DNA of 64,000 bases from Chitinophaga varians (lineage in GTDB: Bacteria; Bacteroidota; Bacteroidia; Chitinophagales; Chitinophagaceae): assembly GCF_012641275.1 (NCBI RefSeq), contig NZ_JABAIA010000002.1, positions 1,364,001 through 1,428,000 on the forward strand. Direction: 5' to 3'. A model generated the notes under the pieces. It was given only the letters and a program-made list of their open reading frames with translations, was not told the DNA's origin and did not search any database. A program made the position numbers and the translations under genes. Positions 8,932-17,587 of the stretch are shown here, in pieces; the stretch's first letter is position 1; each line of letters opens with the position of its first letter.

Positions 8932-9618
8932 ATGGCTATCAACATCAATGCTTATAATGAAGTGCTGTCCCAACTGAAGCCTTATCATGCCAAACTGGTA
9001 GCGGTTTCCAAAACCAAGCCGGTGGAAGACATCGAGGCATACTATGCAACAGGGCAGCGCATCTTTGGCGAAAACTACGTACAGGAGCTCGTGGAAAAAC
9101 AGGCCGCACTGCCGGCCGACATCGAATGGCATTTTATCGGGCACCTCCAGTCCAATAAAGTCAAATACCTGGCTCCTTTTGTGCACACCATCCATGCAGT
9201 AGACAGTCTCAAACTGTTGCAGGAAATCAATAAACAGGCGGCTAAAAACCAACGGGTGATCAACTGCCTCTTACAGGTCCACATTGCAGCAGAAGAAACA
9301 AAATTCGGCATGGACGAGCAGGAGTTACAGCAACTGCTTACCTCGTGGAACAGCCACCAGCAGGATTTTGCACACGTCCGTATCGCCGGTATGATGGGAA
9401 TGGCCACCAATACCGAAAATGAAACACAGGTCCGCCAAGAGTTCCACCAGCTCCACCAGTTATTCGGCTCTGTTAAAACCACTTTTTTTAACACACAGGA
9501 TTATTTCAGGGAACTATCCATCGGCATGAGCGCTGATTATACCATCGCACTGGAGGAGGGCAGCACCATGGTACGCATCGGCAGCCTGCTGTTTGGAGAA
9601 AGGAACTACAACAAGTAA
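8932..9618 (+). CDS. YggS/PLPBP family pyridoxal phosphate homeostasis protein
   Basis: A 228-aa single-domain TIM-barrel protein that binds PLP through a lysine (VSKTKP, Lys27) and buffers the cellular PLP pool without known catalytic activity. Family blocks seen are GENYVQE, WHFIGHLQSNK, MGMAT, and LSIGMSADYTIALEEGSTMVRIG near the C-terminus. The length fits the family. It is followed after 3 bp by the TlpA-like lipoprotein gene, probably in one transcript, though no functional link is evident. Confidence 0.95.
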   Translation: MAININAYNEVLSQLKPYHAKLVAVSKTKPVEDIEAYYATGQRIFGENYVQELVEKQAALPADIEWHFIGHLQSNKVKYLAPFVHTIHAVDSLKLLQEINKQAAKNQRVINCLLQVHIAAEETKFGMDEQELQQLLTSWNSHQQDFAHVRIAGMMGMATNTENETQVRQEFHQLHQLFGSVKTTFFNTQDYFRELSIGMSADYTIALEEGSTMVRIGSLLFGERNYNK

Positions 9619-9621
9619 CTT

Positions 9622-10860
9622 ATGAAACGACTTTGGATCTACTGCCTCGCAGGTATCGGCATGACCGCCTGCAATACCGGCAACGCAAAAAAAGAATTGA
9701 CGCCGGGCACCTGGCAGGCCAGCCTGCACCGCCCCGATGGCGCTGACATCGTCTTTAACTTCCTGGTGAAAGATACCGCCGGCAAAAAAGTACTCTATGT
9801 CCTCAACGCCACAGACAAACTGCTGGTAGATGATGTGAAAGTCTCCGGTGACTCTGTCTTCATTAAAATGCCTTTCTTCGATTCTGATTTTAAAGCCCGT
9901 TTCGCTGACGGCGGCAACCTCGAAGGACAATGGACCCGCCACCTGGCAGATAAAGACGTGTCTGTGCCTTTTACCGCTAAACCCAATACCGCGGAACGTT
10001 TCCCTAAAGGCGCCGCTCCTTCGCAACAGGTGACCGGCCGCTGGGTGACCACCTTCGTGGATAAAGACAATAAAACCAGCAACGCTATCGGTGAATTTAA
10101 ACAGATGGGCGACCTGGTACACGGCACTTTCCTCACCACCACAGGCGACTACCGCTTCCTCGAGGGCGGCATGGACGGCGATACCCTCCGCCTGTCTACG
10201 TTCGACGGCTCCCATGCTTATTTCTTCAAAGCCGTGGTGAAAAAAGACAGCATCGTGAACGGCCGCTTCTTTGCCGGTATCGGTGATCATGTGGAAGACT
10301 GGTCTGCTGTAAAAAATGATACCGCCAAACTGCCCGATGAACGTACCATCGCTACCATAAAACCAGGACAGTCAAAACTCGATTTTACTTTCCCTGATAT
10401 GAACGGTAACAAAGTCAGCATTAATGACGATCGCTTCAAAAACAAGGTAGTCGTGATCACCCTGATGGGTTCCTGGTGCCCGAACTGTATGGACGAAACC
10501 GGTTTCCTCAGTGAATGGTACAAAAAAAATAAAGACCGCGGCGTGGAAGTGATCGGATTATCCTACGAACGCACTCCTGACTTCGAAAAATCCAAAAAAG
10601 CACTTGCCGGTTTCCTGACCCGTTTCGATGTGCAGTACCCTGTACTGATCACCGGTGTTACGCCGGCAGACCCGGAAAAAGGAGAGAAGACCCTCCCGCA
10701 GCTGACAGGCATCAAAGGTTTTCCGACCACCATTTTCATCGATAAAAAAGGAAATGTGAAAGAAGTGCATACCGGTTTCTCCGGACCAGGCACGGGAGAA
10801 CATTATGAACAGTTCAAAGCCGACTTTGAAAGGTTGATCAGCCAATTGCTGGAATCGTAA
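9622..10860 (+). CDS. TlpA/thioredoxin-like lipoprotein with CxxC
   Basis: A 412-aa predicted lipoprotein: an N-terminal hydrophobic segment ends in a lipobox-like GMTAC (cysteine at residue 17). The first 240 residues form a beta-rich region without a family I can name. The last 160 residues are a thioredoxin-like domain of the AhpC/TSA-TlpA type with GSWCPNCMDE (Cys286, Cys289) and the cis-proline region GIKGFPTTIFID. It probably works as a periplasmic thiol reductase. A terminator hairpin follows. Confidence 0.88.
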   Translation: MKRLWIYCLAGIGMTACNTGNAKKELTPGTWQASLHRPDGADIVFNFLVKDTAGKKVLYVLNATDKLLVDDVKVSGDSVFIKMPFFDSDFKARFADGGNLEGQWTRHLADKDVSVPFTAKPNTAERFPKGAAPSQQVTGRWVTTFVDKDNKTSNAIGEFKQMGDLVHGTFLTTTGDYRFLEGGMDGDTLRLSTFDGSHAYFFKAVVKKDSIVNGRFFAGIGDHVEDWSAVKNDTAKLPDERTIATIKPGQSKLDFTFPDMNGNKVSINDDRFKNKVVVITLMGSWCPNCMDETGFLSEWYKKNKDRGVEVIGLSYERTPDFEKSKKALAGFLTRFDVQYPVLITGVTPADPEKGEKTLPQLTGIKGFPTTIFIDKKGNVKEVHTGFSGPGTGEHYEQFKADFERLISQLLES

Positions 10861-10880
10861 TTTTAACCGATAAAATAGTG

Positions 10881-10926
10881 CAAATCCTTCCTGGTACACA
10901 GTTACCGGGAAGGATTTGACTTTTTA
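10881..10926 (+). terminator. Intrinsic terminator after the TlpA-like gene
   Basis: An arm CAAATCCTTCC with an adjoining GGTA pairs with TACC and GGAAGGATTTG (10881-10919). A short T-run follows, 20 bp past the stop codon. Confidence 0.75.
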
Positions 10927-11249
10927 AGAAAATTTATTTTTTCATCTCTTTCAAAAAGTATTGAAAAATTAAAAAACTTACCTATTTTACTGCTCCGTTT
11001 GACTTTATGAATTCCACCATTATCTAACACGCTTGTCAATCCACCTCCGGAACAATGTCAATACTGGTATTGTTCCGGCAGGTATCGAAGCCTCCACGTT
11101 TAGCCTTGTAAATTCCACGTTTATTTCTTTCACGCTATCTTAACATTTGCGTTGGCCGTTATGGCCTGATATTTGAAAATCTTGCTTCACTGTGCAGGTT
11201 TAAACCACGCACGCGCTTTTTTTGTTAAACCACATAAAATCTACACATT
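10927..11249 (+). other. Long non-coding leader region upstream of the YtxH gene
   Basis: About 320 bp without a supported gene. It holds a dyad at 11047-11078 (CCGGAACAAT pairing with ATTGTTCCGG, with an inner CAATAC/GTATTG that can form an alternative hairpin) and otherwise AT-rich sequence. No T-run follows the dyad, so it does not look like a terminator. YtxH proteins are often stress-induced, so a long regulated leader is plausible, but no operator is recognised. Confidence 0.4.
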
Positions 11250-11552
11250 ATGTCTACTACCAAATTTTTAGCAGGAGCAATTGCAGGGTTAACCACAGGG
11301 ATCGTTATTGGTATGTTAACAGCCCCGGAAAGTGGCGATAATACCCGTAGAAAAATCAGGCATACTGCGGATGACTGGCGTAACAAAATAAATGGTATGG
11401 TAAATCGTGGAGGTGAAGATCTGTCTGACCTGAAAGAAGTATTCGAAAAAGAAATTGACGGCCTGCAGGATGATACACGTGAACGCGTCTTACGGCTGAT
11501 CAACAAAGCACAGGGAAAATACAACCGCTTTAAAAGAGAAGCCCTTTCATAA
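11250..11552 (+). CDS. YtxH domain-containing small membrane protein
   Basis: A 100-aa protein with one N-terminal glycine-rich hydrophobic segment (FLAGAIAGLTTGIVIGMLTA, residues 6-25) followed by PESGDNTRRKI, the hallmark of the YtxH family, then a charged helical tail. The family is general-stress associated and its molecular role is unknown. Its final codons and stop (CTTTCATAA) form the left arm of a long inverted repeat that ends in the convergent SRPBCC gene. Confidence 0.88.
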   Translation: MSTTKFLAGAIAGLTTGIVIGMLTAPESGDNTRRKIRHTADDWRNKINGMVNRGGEDLSDLKEVFEKEIDGLQDDTRERVLRLINKAQGKYNRFKREALS

Positions 11553-11672
11553 ATTACAAATTACGAATTACGAATTACGAATTGAAAATTCGCTTTCGGA
11601 GCGGCTGGTTATTAGAGACCTCTCCATTCGTGAGTCCTTCATTCGTAATTCGTAATTCGTAATTTATGAAAG
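11544..11672. repeat. Periodic-arm long inverted repeat, copy 1 (ATTACGA type)
   Basis: Left arm 11544-11583 and right arm 11641-11672 are inverted copies built of the 7-bp unit AATTACG, with TTACG starting every 7 nt. The pairing runs through CTTTCATAAATTAC at both ends. The stop codons and last codons of both convergent genes are therefore part of the arms. The core of about 57 bp differs from other copies. Confidence 0.75.
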
Positions 11673-12380
11673 GATTTCCCCGGTTTCCATATAATTCTTA
11701 AAACGTTTGATATCCCGGTCGATCATATTTTCAAACGCAGGATTTAGCAGCCAGGCAAGGCCACTGCCCATATAGCCGGCCGGCGGCCGATAGGAGATCA
11801 TCACATCCACTTCAGTCCCGCCATTGATCGTTTCCTGGAATGTAATACGACCGGCAGTGGCAATAGACGATCCGGGCAAAGACCGCCAGCCCAGCATTTC
11901 ACCGGGTATCTCTTTCACAATTTCAGCGTCCCATTCCAGTGTGCCGATGCCTCCCGGTCCTTTCACTACCCAGTGCGAATGCAGCGGATCTATTTCTTCG
12001 ACAGATTTCAGATGTTTCATAAATACCGGCAGATTGCTCAGTTGCCGCCAGAAATAATAGACCTCCTCTTTCGGGTTGTCTATCTTCAGGGAAGTGCGGA
12101 TATTAATGGAGGCGGTGTGTTTGTCGGGTTTTCTTCTGCCCAGCAATCCGTTGACCAGATCATTGCCGGAAATGCCACGGTACAATAGGTAGCCGGCGGC
12201 CAACAGCTTCAGTAGGCTGCCTCCCGGCTTTTTGTCGACCTTGCTGATAGCACTGCCCAACAGCCACGCACCTGTGAAAATGGATACAATCCTGCCTTCC
12301 GGAGTTACATTGATGATATTTGAACTTTCGTAGAGCGGTCCCGCCTTAGGTGGTACATGACCATTTGATGGATTTCTCAT
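11664..12380 (-). CDS. SRPBCC-family (polyketide cyclase/dehydrase-like) protein with membrane-type N-terminus
   Basis: A 238-aa protein. Residues 20-80 contain two moderately hydrophobic stretches (around 32-47 and 57-70, LLKLLAAGYLLYRGISG) resembling the DUF2892-type membrane region. Residues 88-230 resemble an SRPBCC lipid-binding domain (TSLKIDNPKEEVYYFWRQL, then WDAEIVKEIPGEMLGWRS). It is a common stress-associated architecture next to YtxH-like genes. Ligand and role are unknown. It is convergent with YtxH, and the two genes share the inverted repeat at their 3' ends. Confidence 0.8.
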   Translation of the reverse strand: MRNPSNGHVPPKAGPLYESSNIINVTPEGRIVSIFTGAWLLGSAISKVDKKPGGSLLKLLAAGYLLYRGISGNDLVNGLLGRRKPDKHTASINIRTSLKIDNPKEEVYYFWRQLSNLPVFMKHLKSVEEIDPLHSHWVVKGPGGIGTLEWDAEIVKEIPGEMLGWRSLPGSSIATAGRITFQETINGGTEVDVMISYRPPAGYMGSGLAWLLNPAFENMIDRDIKRFKNYMETGEILS

Positions 12381-12545
12381 TAGATACAGTTTGGGGTCAT
12401 GCAGCTAAAACCCTGCAAGTTTTGCTAAAAGACCTTAAGAAGTTAATATCTAAATAACTAAATATTAAAATTTCTGGTAAATGGCTGTGGAGCGATGGGT
12501 ACGGTGCGTAAATAATTACACACTTCCATGCGATGGAATAGCAGC

Positions 12546-13187
12546 TTATTGATAAGACGCATTCAATACGTCATAAATATTCCTGCCCCAGTTAGGCGCC
12601 AGCGCATCGGCAGGAGTAAAGCGCGCAAATTTTTCTCCCGTTTCCACCACAGTCGGCCGCGCCCTTTTTTTACCACCGCCAAAAATAGCCGGCGTATAAT
12701 AGATATTCAACGCTTTGACCAGTGAAGCCCGCGGATTGGAAGGATCTGCATCGATGGCCTTTTCCGCATACTGCCGGCTCTCAGAGCCCAGTGATGCGCC
12801 ACGTGAAGGCACCGCATTGATACGCGCCGACAACCAATAACCCATCAGTGTCAGTGTTTCTGTATGATGGGGTTGCAGCTCCAGCGCTTTTTTTACAAAA
12901 GGCGCCGCCTGTTCGCTGTATTGCTCTGCTTTTTTCTTCTCTGCTTTAAAGGACAGTTGCGTGTATGCCCATCCGGCATAATACTGCAACAGCCACTCCT
13001 GCGGGTGCGTACGGGCCAGTTCCGCCAGCGTATCGGTATAGGCCGGCCATTGGGGTGGCGGCACTTTCTCCAGCGCCTGCAACTGTGCCTGTAACACTGT
13101 TTGCCAGCTACGCGTGCTGTCCTGCGCAAAAAGGGCCGAAGACCACCCGGCGGTCATCACCCAAAAAAGTAAAAGCAATCGCTTCAT
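12546..13187 (-). CDS. Secreted TPR-like protein of unknown function
   Basis: A 213-aa protein with a signal peptide (MKRLLLLFWVMTAGWSSALF, cleavage after AQD likely). The mature part is helical, with TPR-like repeats: WLLQYYAGWAYTQLSFK, PFVKKALELQPHHTETLTLMG, and YAEKAIDADPSNPRASLVKAL. It is probably a periplasmic scaffold, with no partner suggested by context. The start at 13187 gives the signal peptide directly; the longer frame adds 15 residues with no supporting feature. It is divergent from the DUF1080 gene, with a 98-bp gap. Confidence 0.7.
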   Translation of the reverse strand: MKRLLLLFWVMTAGWSSALFAQDSTRSWQTVLQAQLQALEKVPPPQWPAYTDTLAELARTHPQEWLLQYYAGWAYTQLSFKAEKKKAEQYSEQAAPFVKKALELQPHHTETLTLMGYWLSARINAVPSRGASLGSESRQYAEKAIDADPSNPRASLVKALNIYYTPAIFGGGKKRARPTVVETGEKFARFTPADALAPNWGRNIYDVLNASYQ

Positions 13188-13285
13188 ATAAAAGTATTTG
13201 AGATAAGAGTCCCGACGCCAATTATATGCCATGTTTGTATTTCTGTGCCTGATGGATTATCTTAACCGGCCAAACTACAGAACAT

Positions 13286-14134
13286 ATGAAAAAGCTACTG
13301 ACCACGTTATTGCTGCTCTCCGGCCTCCACAGTTATGCCCAGAAGGAAATAGCCCCCAATAAATGGCTGAAACTCTTTAACGGCAAGGATTTGAAAGACT
13401 GGGACCTCAAAATAACCGGTTATGATCTTAATGATAACTTTGGCAATACCTTCCGGGTGAAAGATGGCTATCTCACTGTCAGCTATGATAAATACGATGA
13501 ATTTAAAGAAAGGTACGGGCATATCTTCTATAAAAAGAATTTCTCTGCCTACCTGGTGGTGGTAGAATACCGTTTCACCGGTGATCAGGTGAAAGGCGGT
13601 CCCGGATGGGCTTTTCGTAACAGCGGTATCATGCTGCACGGGCAACCGGCAGCTACTATGACAAAAGACCAGGACTTCCCCATCTCCCTGGAAAACCAGC
13701 TGCTGGGCGGTAATGGCAAAGACCCCAGAAGCACGGCCAACCTCTGTACGCCCGGTACCAATGTGGTCATGAACGGTAAACTGATCACAGACCACTGCAT
13801 CAGTTCAACATCCAAAACCTATCATGGCGACCGGTGGGTGCATGTGGAAGCACTGGTACTGCGCGATTCCGTGATCAAACATATTGTGGAAGGTGATACC
13901 GTGATCGTCTATAATAAACCGCAAATCGGTGGCGGCAACGTATCGCACGCCGATCCCGCTGTGAAACAGGACGGTAAACTGCTCACAGAAGGATCTATTT
14001 CCCTGCAAAGTGAAAGTCACCCGGTACAGTTCCGTAAAGTTGAACTCTTTGATTTATCTCCTTACATCAATGATCCGGTGAAACTCAATAAAATTATCCA
14101 CCTGTTGCAACAACGGAACAAAAGCGGTAAATAA
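13286..14134 (+). CDS. Secreted DUF1080 (3-keto-disaccharide hydrolase-like) protein
   Basis: A 282-aa secreted protein with a signal peptide (residues 1-18, ending SYAQ) followed by the DUF1080 pattern KLFNGKDLKDWDLKI and the GWAFRNSGIMLHGQ block. DUF1080 is a concanavalin-like fold now often described as 3-keto-glycoside hydrolase. Glycan catabolism is expected, but no oxidoreductase partners are nearby. Its 3' end is overlapped antisense by a short candidate lipoprotein gene. Confidence 0.88.
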   Translation: MKKLLTTLLLLSGLHSYAQKEIAPNKWLKLFNGKDLKDWDLKITGYDLNDNFGNTFRVKDGYLTVSYDKYDEFKERYGHIFYKKNFSAYLVVVEYRFTGDQVKGGPGWAFRNSGIMLHGQPAATMTKDQDFPISLENQLLGGNGKDPRSTANLCTPGTNVVMNGKLITDHCISSTSKTYHGDRWVHVEALVLRDSVIKHIVEGDTVIVYNKPQIGGGNVSHADPAVKQDGKLLTEGSISLQSESHPVQFRKVELFDLSPYINDPVKLNKIIHLLQQRNKSGK

Positions 14135-14263
14135 AGCCAATGATGTCCGTGGCCGTGGCGGATGCGGCGGGTTCGGCCTCCTCGGGGGAACACAGCTGGC
14201 GGCCATCAGGGCCGCAGCTGTCAACCATACAGCACACCGGTAATTAATACGTCTGGTGATCAT
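14054..14263 (-). CDS. Possible small proline-rich lipoprotein
   Basis: A 69-aa reading frame starting at ATG with a plausible lipoprotein signal (basic MITRRINYR, hydrophobic AVWLTAAALMAASC, cysteine at residue 24) and then PPRRPNPPHPPRPR. Small lipoproteins with such Pro/Arg/His tails are common in Bacteroidota. Against it, the last 27 residues or so run antisense through the DUF1080 gene, and there is no stop before that overlap. It may be real, or may have lost its own stop. Confidence 0.35.
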   Translation of the reverse strand: MITRRINYRCAVWLTAAALMAASCVPPRRPNPPHPPRPRTSLALFTAFVPLLQQVDNFIEFHRIIDVRR

Positions 14264-14336
14264 AGTTATGCTCCTTTTTTATTATACGAAGGCAATAATT
14301 ATTCCTGACTACGGAAAAAATTGAAAACTCCAAAGG

Positions 14337-14366
14337 TTGATTTTTTACAGGTTTGGGCTACCTTTG
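14337..14366 (+). promoter_or_regulatory. Bacteroidota-type promoter of the DUF4272 gene
   Basis: TTG (14337-14339), a 19-nt spacer and TACCTTTG (14359-14366), 20 bp before the ATG at 14386. Confidence 0.65.
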
Positions 14367-14385
14367 GCCCCTCGAAAAAATTAGC

Positions 14386-15606
14386 ATGGAAAATTGTACC
14401 CTCTACACGCATGAGGTAGATATGGGAAAGGTGTTGACGCGCATGCGTGCGCATTTCGATGCATCGGCCCTGAAAGTAAACGGACAGGAAGACAACTGGG
14501 TGAGTATTACCGTAGTTTCAAAAAAGAGACGTTTAAGAAAAGGCAATACCATTACAATCACTTACCGGCAACGGTCAGTGCCGGGCTACACCCTGGAACA
14601 CAGTGATGAGCCCATCATCGTTAATTTGCACGGCATGCACGCATTTGTGCAACAAATTGATGCCGATAATCAGGAGCTGAAACAACGGCTGCTGGCAAAA
14701 ATCCCTACCATCAATACAGAAGTAGCCATCAAGGCTGAACCTTCGTTCAACGGAGATCTCCGCTCCGCCGTGATGGACCTGGCCTATGAGCTGGATGCTT
14801 TCTTTTTCTCCGAAGGCAATGTGATCTTCAATACCGATGTACAGGGCTTCTGGGATAAAACAGGCGCCTTGCTGCTGGACGTGAACGGTCATTCCACCGC
14901 TACCAATCTCAACGTCAATATCGAAGCAAAATATTTCGACAGCCAAACGCCTCCCTCCGCGGAAGCACTGGAAAGAAAAGCCCGTAGCCTGCAACAGCTG
15001 CAAGCCATGGGTGTCCGCTCCAGCGCCATGCTGCCGGCCATCGTCGATGAAAGTGCTGTCACGCTGCGCTCCCGCGAAGAAATAGCCGGAAGGGTAGCCG
15101 TCCTTACTGCTATCAACGGCGTGGCCTTCGGCCATCTTGCCGGAAAAGACGTGATCAGCTACCTGCAAAGAAACCAGCTGTGGGAACATACTTCACCGGC
15201 AGAAAGAAAATTCCTGGAAAATCCTACGGAAGAAGAAAAAACAAAGGCTACCTGGAAATGCGAAAGCATCTGGGTACTCCTGTGGGCGCTCGAACTGGTG
15301 CCGGAACTGGGATATATGACAGACCTCTGTAACCTGGACATGGTGCCGGAAGAAGTATTTCCCTTCCGCGGCCTCTCCGGCGACGTGGCTTTCTTCTTTG
15401 AAAAAGCAACAAAATTACGCTCGGCAACGGCCATCCTGGATGCCAACGATCTCTATTACCGCGCACACTGGTCCTGCGTGGATGCCCGCCTGAAAAGCGA
15501 AGAAGCACCGGTACATCCGGGCGTGGTGTATGAAAGGCACTATGCGCTCAATTGGCTGATCAACTACCGCAACCAGCCATGGGACGAGGTGACGTGTGAC
15601 ACCTGA
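14386..15606 (+). CDS. DUF4272 domain-containing protein
   Basis: A 406-aa cytoplasmic protein. The C-terminal half (about 190-400) matches DUF4272, with the conserved block ATWKCESIWVLLWALELV and the later FRGLSGDVAFF. No catalytic motif is visible and the family has no established function. An upstream in-frame TTG at 14353 overlaps the promoter, so the ATG at 14386 (MENCTLYTHEV) is used. It is a monocistronic unit, ended by the strong bidirectional terminator shared with the convergent DUF885 gene. Confidence 0.8.
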   Translation: MENCTLYTHEVDMGKVLTRMRAHFDASALKVNGQEDNWVSITVVSKKRRLRKGNTITITYRQRSVPGYTLEHSDEPIIVNLHGMHAFVQQIDADNQELKQRLLAKIPTINTEVAIKAEPSFNGDLRSAVMDLAYELDAFFFSEGNVIFNTDVQGFWDKTGALLLDVNGHSTATNLNVNIEAKYFDSQTPPSAEALERKARSLQQLQAMGVRSSAMLPAIVDESAVTLRSREEIAGRVAVLTAINGVAFGHLAGKDVISYLQRNQLWEHTSPAERKFLENPTEEEKTKATWKCESIWVLLWALELVPELGYMTDLCNLDMVPEEVFPFRGLSGDVAFFFEKATKLRSATAILDANDLYYRAHWSCVDARLKSEEAPVHPGVVYERHYALNWLINYRNQPWDEVTCDT

Positions 15607-15720
15607 GATAATTAAAGATTATTTGATTTCGTGGACATAAAACAAGAAGACCGAAGCGGGCAGCTTCGGTCTTCTTGTTTTATTCGCGCTATTGATTCAT
15701 GAATCAAAAAATCACTAAAT
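15607..15720. repeat. Periodic-arm long inverted repeat wrapped around a terminator, copy 2 (octad type)
   Basis: It exactly fills the 114 bp between the stops of two convergent genes. The outer arms are AT-rich and related in inverted orientation (AGATTATTTGATTTCGTG on the left; on the right, read on the minus strand, AGTGATTTTTTGATTCATG). The terminator hairpin is the core. Confidence 0.5.
15638..15682. terminator. Bidirectional intrinsic terminator between DUF4272 and DUF885 genes
   Basis: A perfect 20-bp stem (TAAAACAAGAAGACCGAAGC with its complement) and a 5-nt loop. The A/T ends provide a U-tract on both strands. Confidence 0.9.
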
Positions 15721-17472
15721 CTATTTCAGCATCAGCTGGCGGATATATTTCACCGGTGCGCTGCCATAGCTCAGGAACTTCTCATTGAAAGCTTTCAGGC
15801 TGTAGTCTTTGCCCATCTTCTTTTTATAAGCTTCCCGCAGGTCAATGATTTCCTTGTAGCCGGTGTAATAGCTGGTAAGCTGCACGCTGGTTACGCTGAC
15901 CCTTCTCCATTTTCCTTCTGCTTCGGCCTGTTGCTGGAAGGCTTCTTTTGTGAGCAGGCTGATCGCATCTTCGCGGCTCATGTTTTTTACATGTACGCTG
16001 TAATCGAGGATGGTATTGCAAACGGCACGCAGGTTCCATTTGTACCACATCAGCCACATTTCAGGTTCATTGTTGCCATAGCCGTTCTCCAGCATCATCT
16101 GCTCGGTGTACACGGCCCATCCTTCTATCATGGCGCCGTTGCCCATCAGGGATTTGATCAGGCTGGGTGACTGGTTGGAATATACCAGCTGGGTATAGTG
16201 GCCGGGAATGGCTTCATGGATATCCAGTATTTGCAGGATATAATGATTGTATTCACGCAGGTAGCTTTCTGCTTTTTCTTTAGGCCATCCTTCGAGGCTG
16301 CCTACATTGTAGTAGGTGTTGCCGCCTTTGTCGTACGGGCCGGGAGCGCTGATGGAAGCGCCGGCCACGCCGGCCATATAGGCAGGCTCTTTACGTACTA
16401 CCAGTGGTTTGGAAGGATCGATGTACAGCAGGTCTTTTTCTTTGATGAAGGCAATCAGCTCCGGCAGTTGTTTTTCGATGGTGGCCTGGAATTCTTCCGG
16501 TTTCGCATGTTTCACAGAAAGGGTGTCGATCACGCGGCGGATCAGCTCCAGTGGATCAGTTGGTACAGGCTGGCTGCCGAAATATTTAGGCCACAGCTCA
16601 CGGCTGATTTTAGCCATTTCTCCATGCACATATGTCTTGCGCGCTACGGCAGAATCATAGATCTGCGAGGCGGTGAAGGACGACTGGATATTGTAGTTGA
16701 ATTTCTGATCGTATAAAGGTTCGCCCAGGCGGAAGCTGCGCGGATGCTCAGGCTTCAGTGCTTTTAGCCATGCTGCGTAATCTTTGATGGCTTTCACGGC
16801 TGTCTGCGCGCGGGCAATCATTGTTTTCTTTTCCTCAGGGCTGATGCTGGTCTTTTGCAGCGAGTCGGCGAAGTCCTTTTCGAAAATGGACACGCCGCCA
16901 TTGTTCTGGTCCGCTCCCAGTTCAGTGAGTTCCGGTACCGGGTTTTTGATTTGTTTTTTGGCTGCTTCGTAATAGGCCGGCACATTGCCCAGTCTGGCGG
17001 AGAAGCTGCGCAGCCTGGATTCCAGCGGTGCGTAGTTTTCGTTAAGAATGAATGCAAATGTATTGCTGACATTAAAGGAAGATGGGTCCCATTCGTTGTT
17101 TTTCAGTTCTTTAATGCCCCACTGGGATGACTTCAGATAGTTTTCTATCAGGTGGTAATCTGTCTGGTTGGCATCGGAGAGCTTACTTAAGTCATACGTT
17201 TTGAGGGAATCCAGTTGCTGTTGGGCAAATGCAAGCGCGGCTTGCGCGGCAGCGCTGTCGGGTACGATCAGTACGGAGTCGTATTGATGGTAGCCTACGC
17301 TGGTGGCCCAATCAGGGTTTTCTTTCCAAAGTTGGCCGATAAAACGTTCCTGGTAGGCCTGAAATGCTTTGTTGAGCACACTGTCAGCCTGACCACCGCC
17401 CTGGGTGCTGTTGCCATTGTTACAGGCAATCATGGCCGCAGCCGCCGAGGCGCAAAGGAGTATCTTTCTCAT
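15721..17472 (-). CDS. DUF885 family lipoprotein (predicted metallopeptidase-like)
   Basis: A 583-aa lipoprotein: signal RKILLCASAAAAMIAC with a lipobox cysteine, then the DUF885 domain. The diagnostic HEAIPGHYTQ block is near residue 419, followed by EGWAVYTEQMM. DUF885 is a helical family with an HExxH-like zinc site, thought to be carboxypeptidase-like. The activity of this copy is not shown. The start at 17472 gives the lipoprotein signal; the longer frame adds 10 residues before it. Monocistronic. Confidence 0.9.
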   Translation of the reverse strand: MRKILLCASAAAAMIACNNGNSTQGGGQADSVLNKAFQAYQERFIGQLWKENPDWATSVGYHQYDSVLIVPDSAAAQAALAFAQQQLDSLKTYDLSKLSDANQTDYHLIENYLKSSQWGIKELKNNEWDPSSFNVSNTFAFILNENYAPLESRLRSFSARLGNVPAYYEAAKKQIKNPVPELTELGADQNNGGVSIFEKDFADSLQKTSISPEEKKTMIARAQTAVKAIKDYAAWLKALKPEHPRSFRLGEPLYDQKFNYNIQSSFTASQIYDSAVARKTYVHGEMAKISRELWPKYFGSQPVPTDPLELIRRVIDTLSVKHAKPEEFQATIEKQLPELIAFIKEKDLLYIDPSKPLVVRKEPAYMAGVAGASISAPGPYDKGGNTYYNVGSLEGWPKEKAESYLREYNHYILQILDIHEAIPGHYTQLVYSNQSPSLIKSLMGNGAMIEGWAVYTEQMMLENGYGNNEPEMWLMWYKWNLRAVCNTILDYSVHVKNMSREDAISLLTKEAFQQQAEAEGKWRRVSVTSVQLTSYYTGYKEIIDLREAYKKKMGKDYSLKAFNEKFLSYGSAPVKYIRQLMLK

Positions 17473-17573
17473 GATGGTGAAGATTTTGTTGATTGTCGGC
17501 ACCTAATATAAAGAATTATGACATATACAGCAGGATTATGAGGATGGACGGAAACAGAAATAAAAAAGTTCGC

Positions 17574-17581
17574 TATCTTTG
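17574..17581 (+). promoter_or_regulatory. Candidate -7 promoter element upstream of the structured leader
   Basis: TATCTTTG followed by C, matching TAnnTTTG exactly. No TTTG is found about 19 nt upstream, so the -33 element is weak or absent. An activator could be needed. Confidence 0.45.
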
Positions 17582-17587
17582 CGGCTC

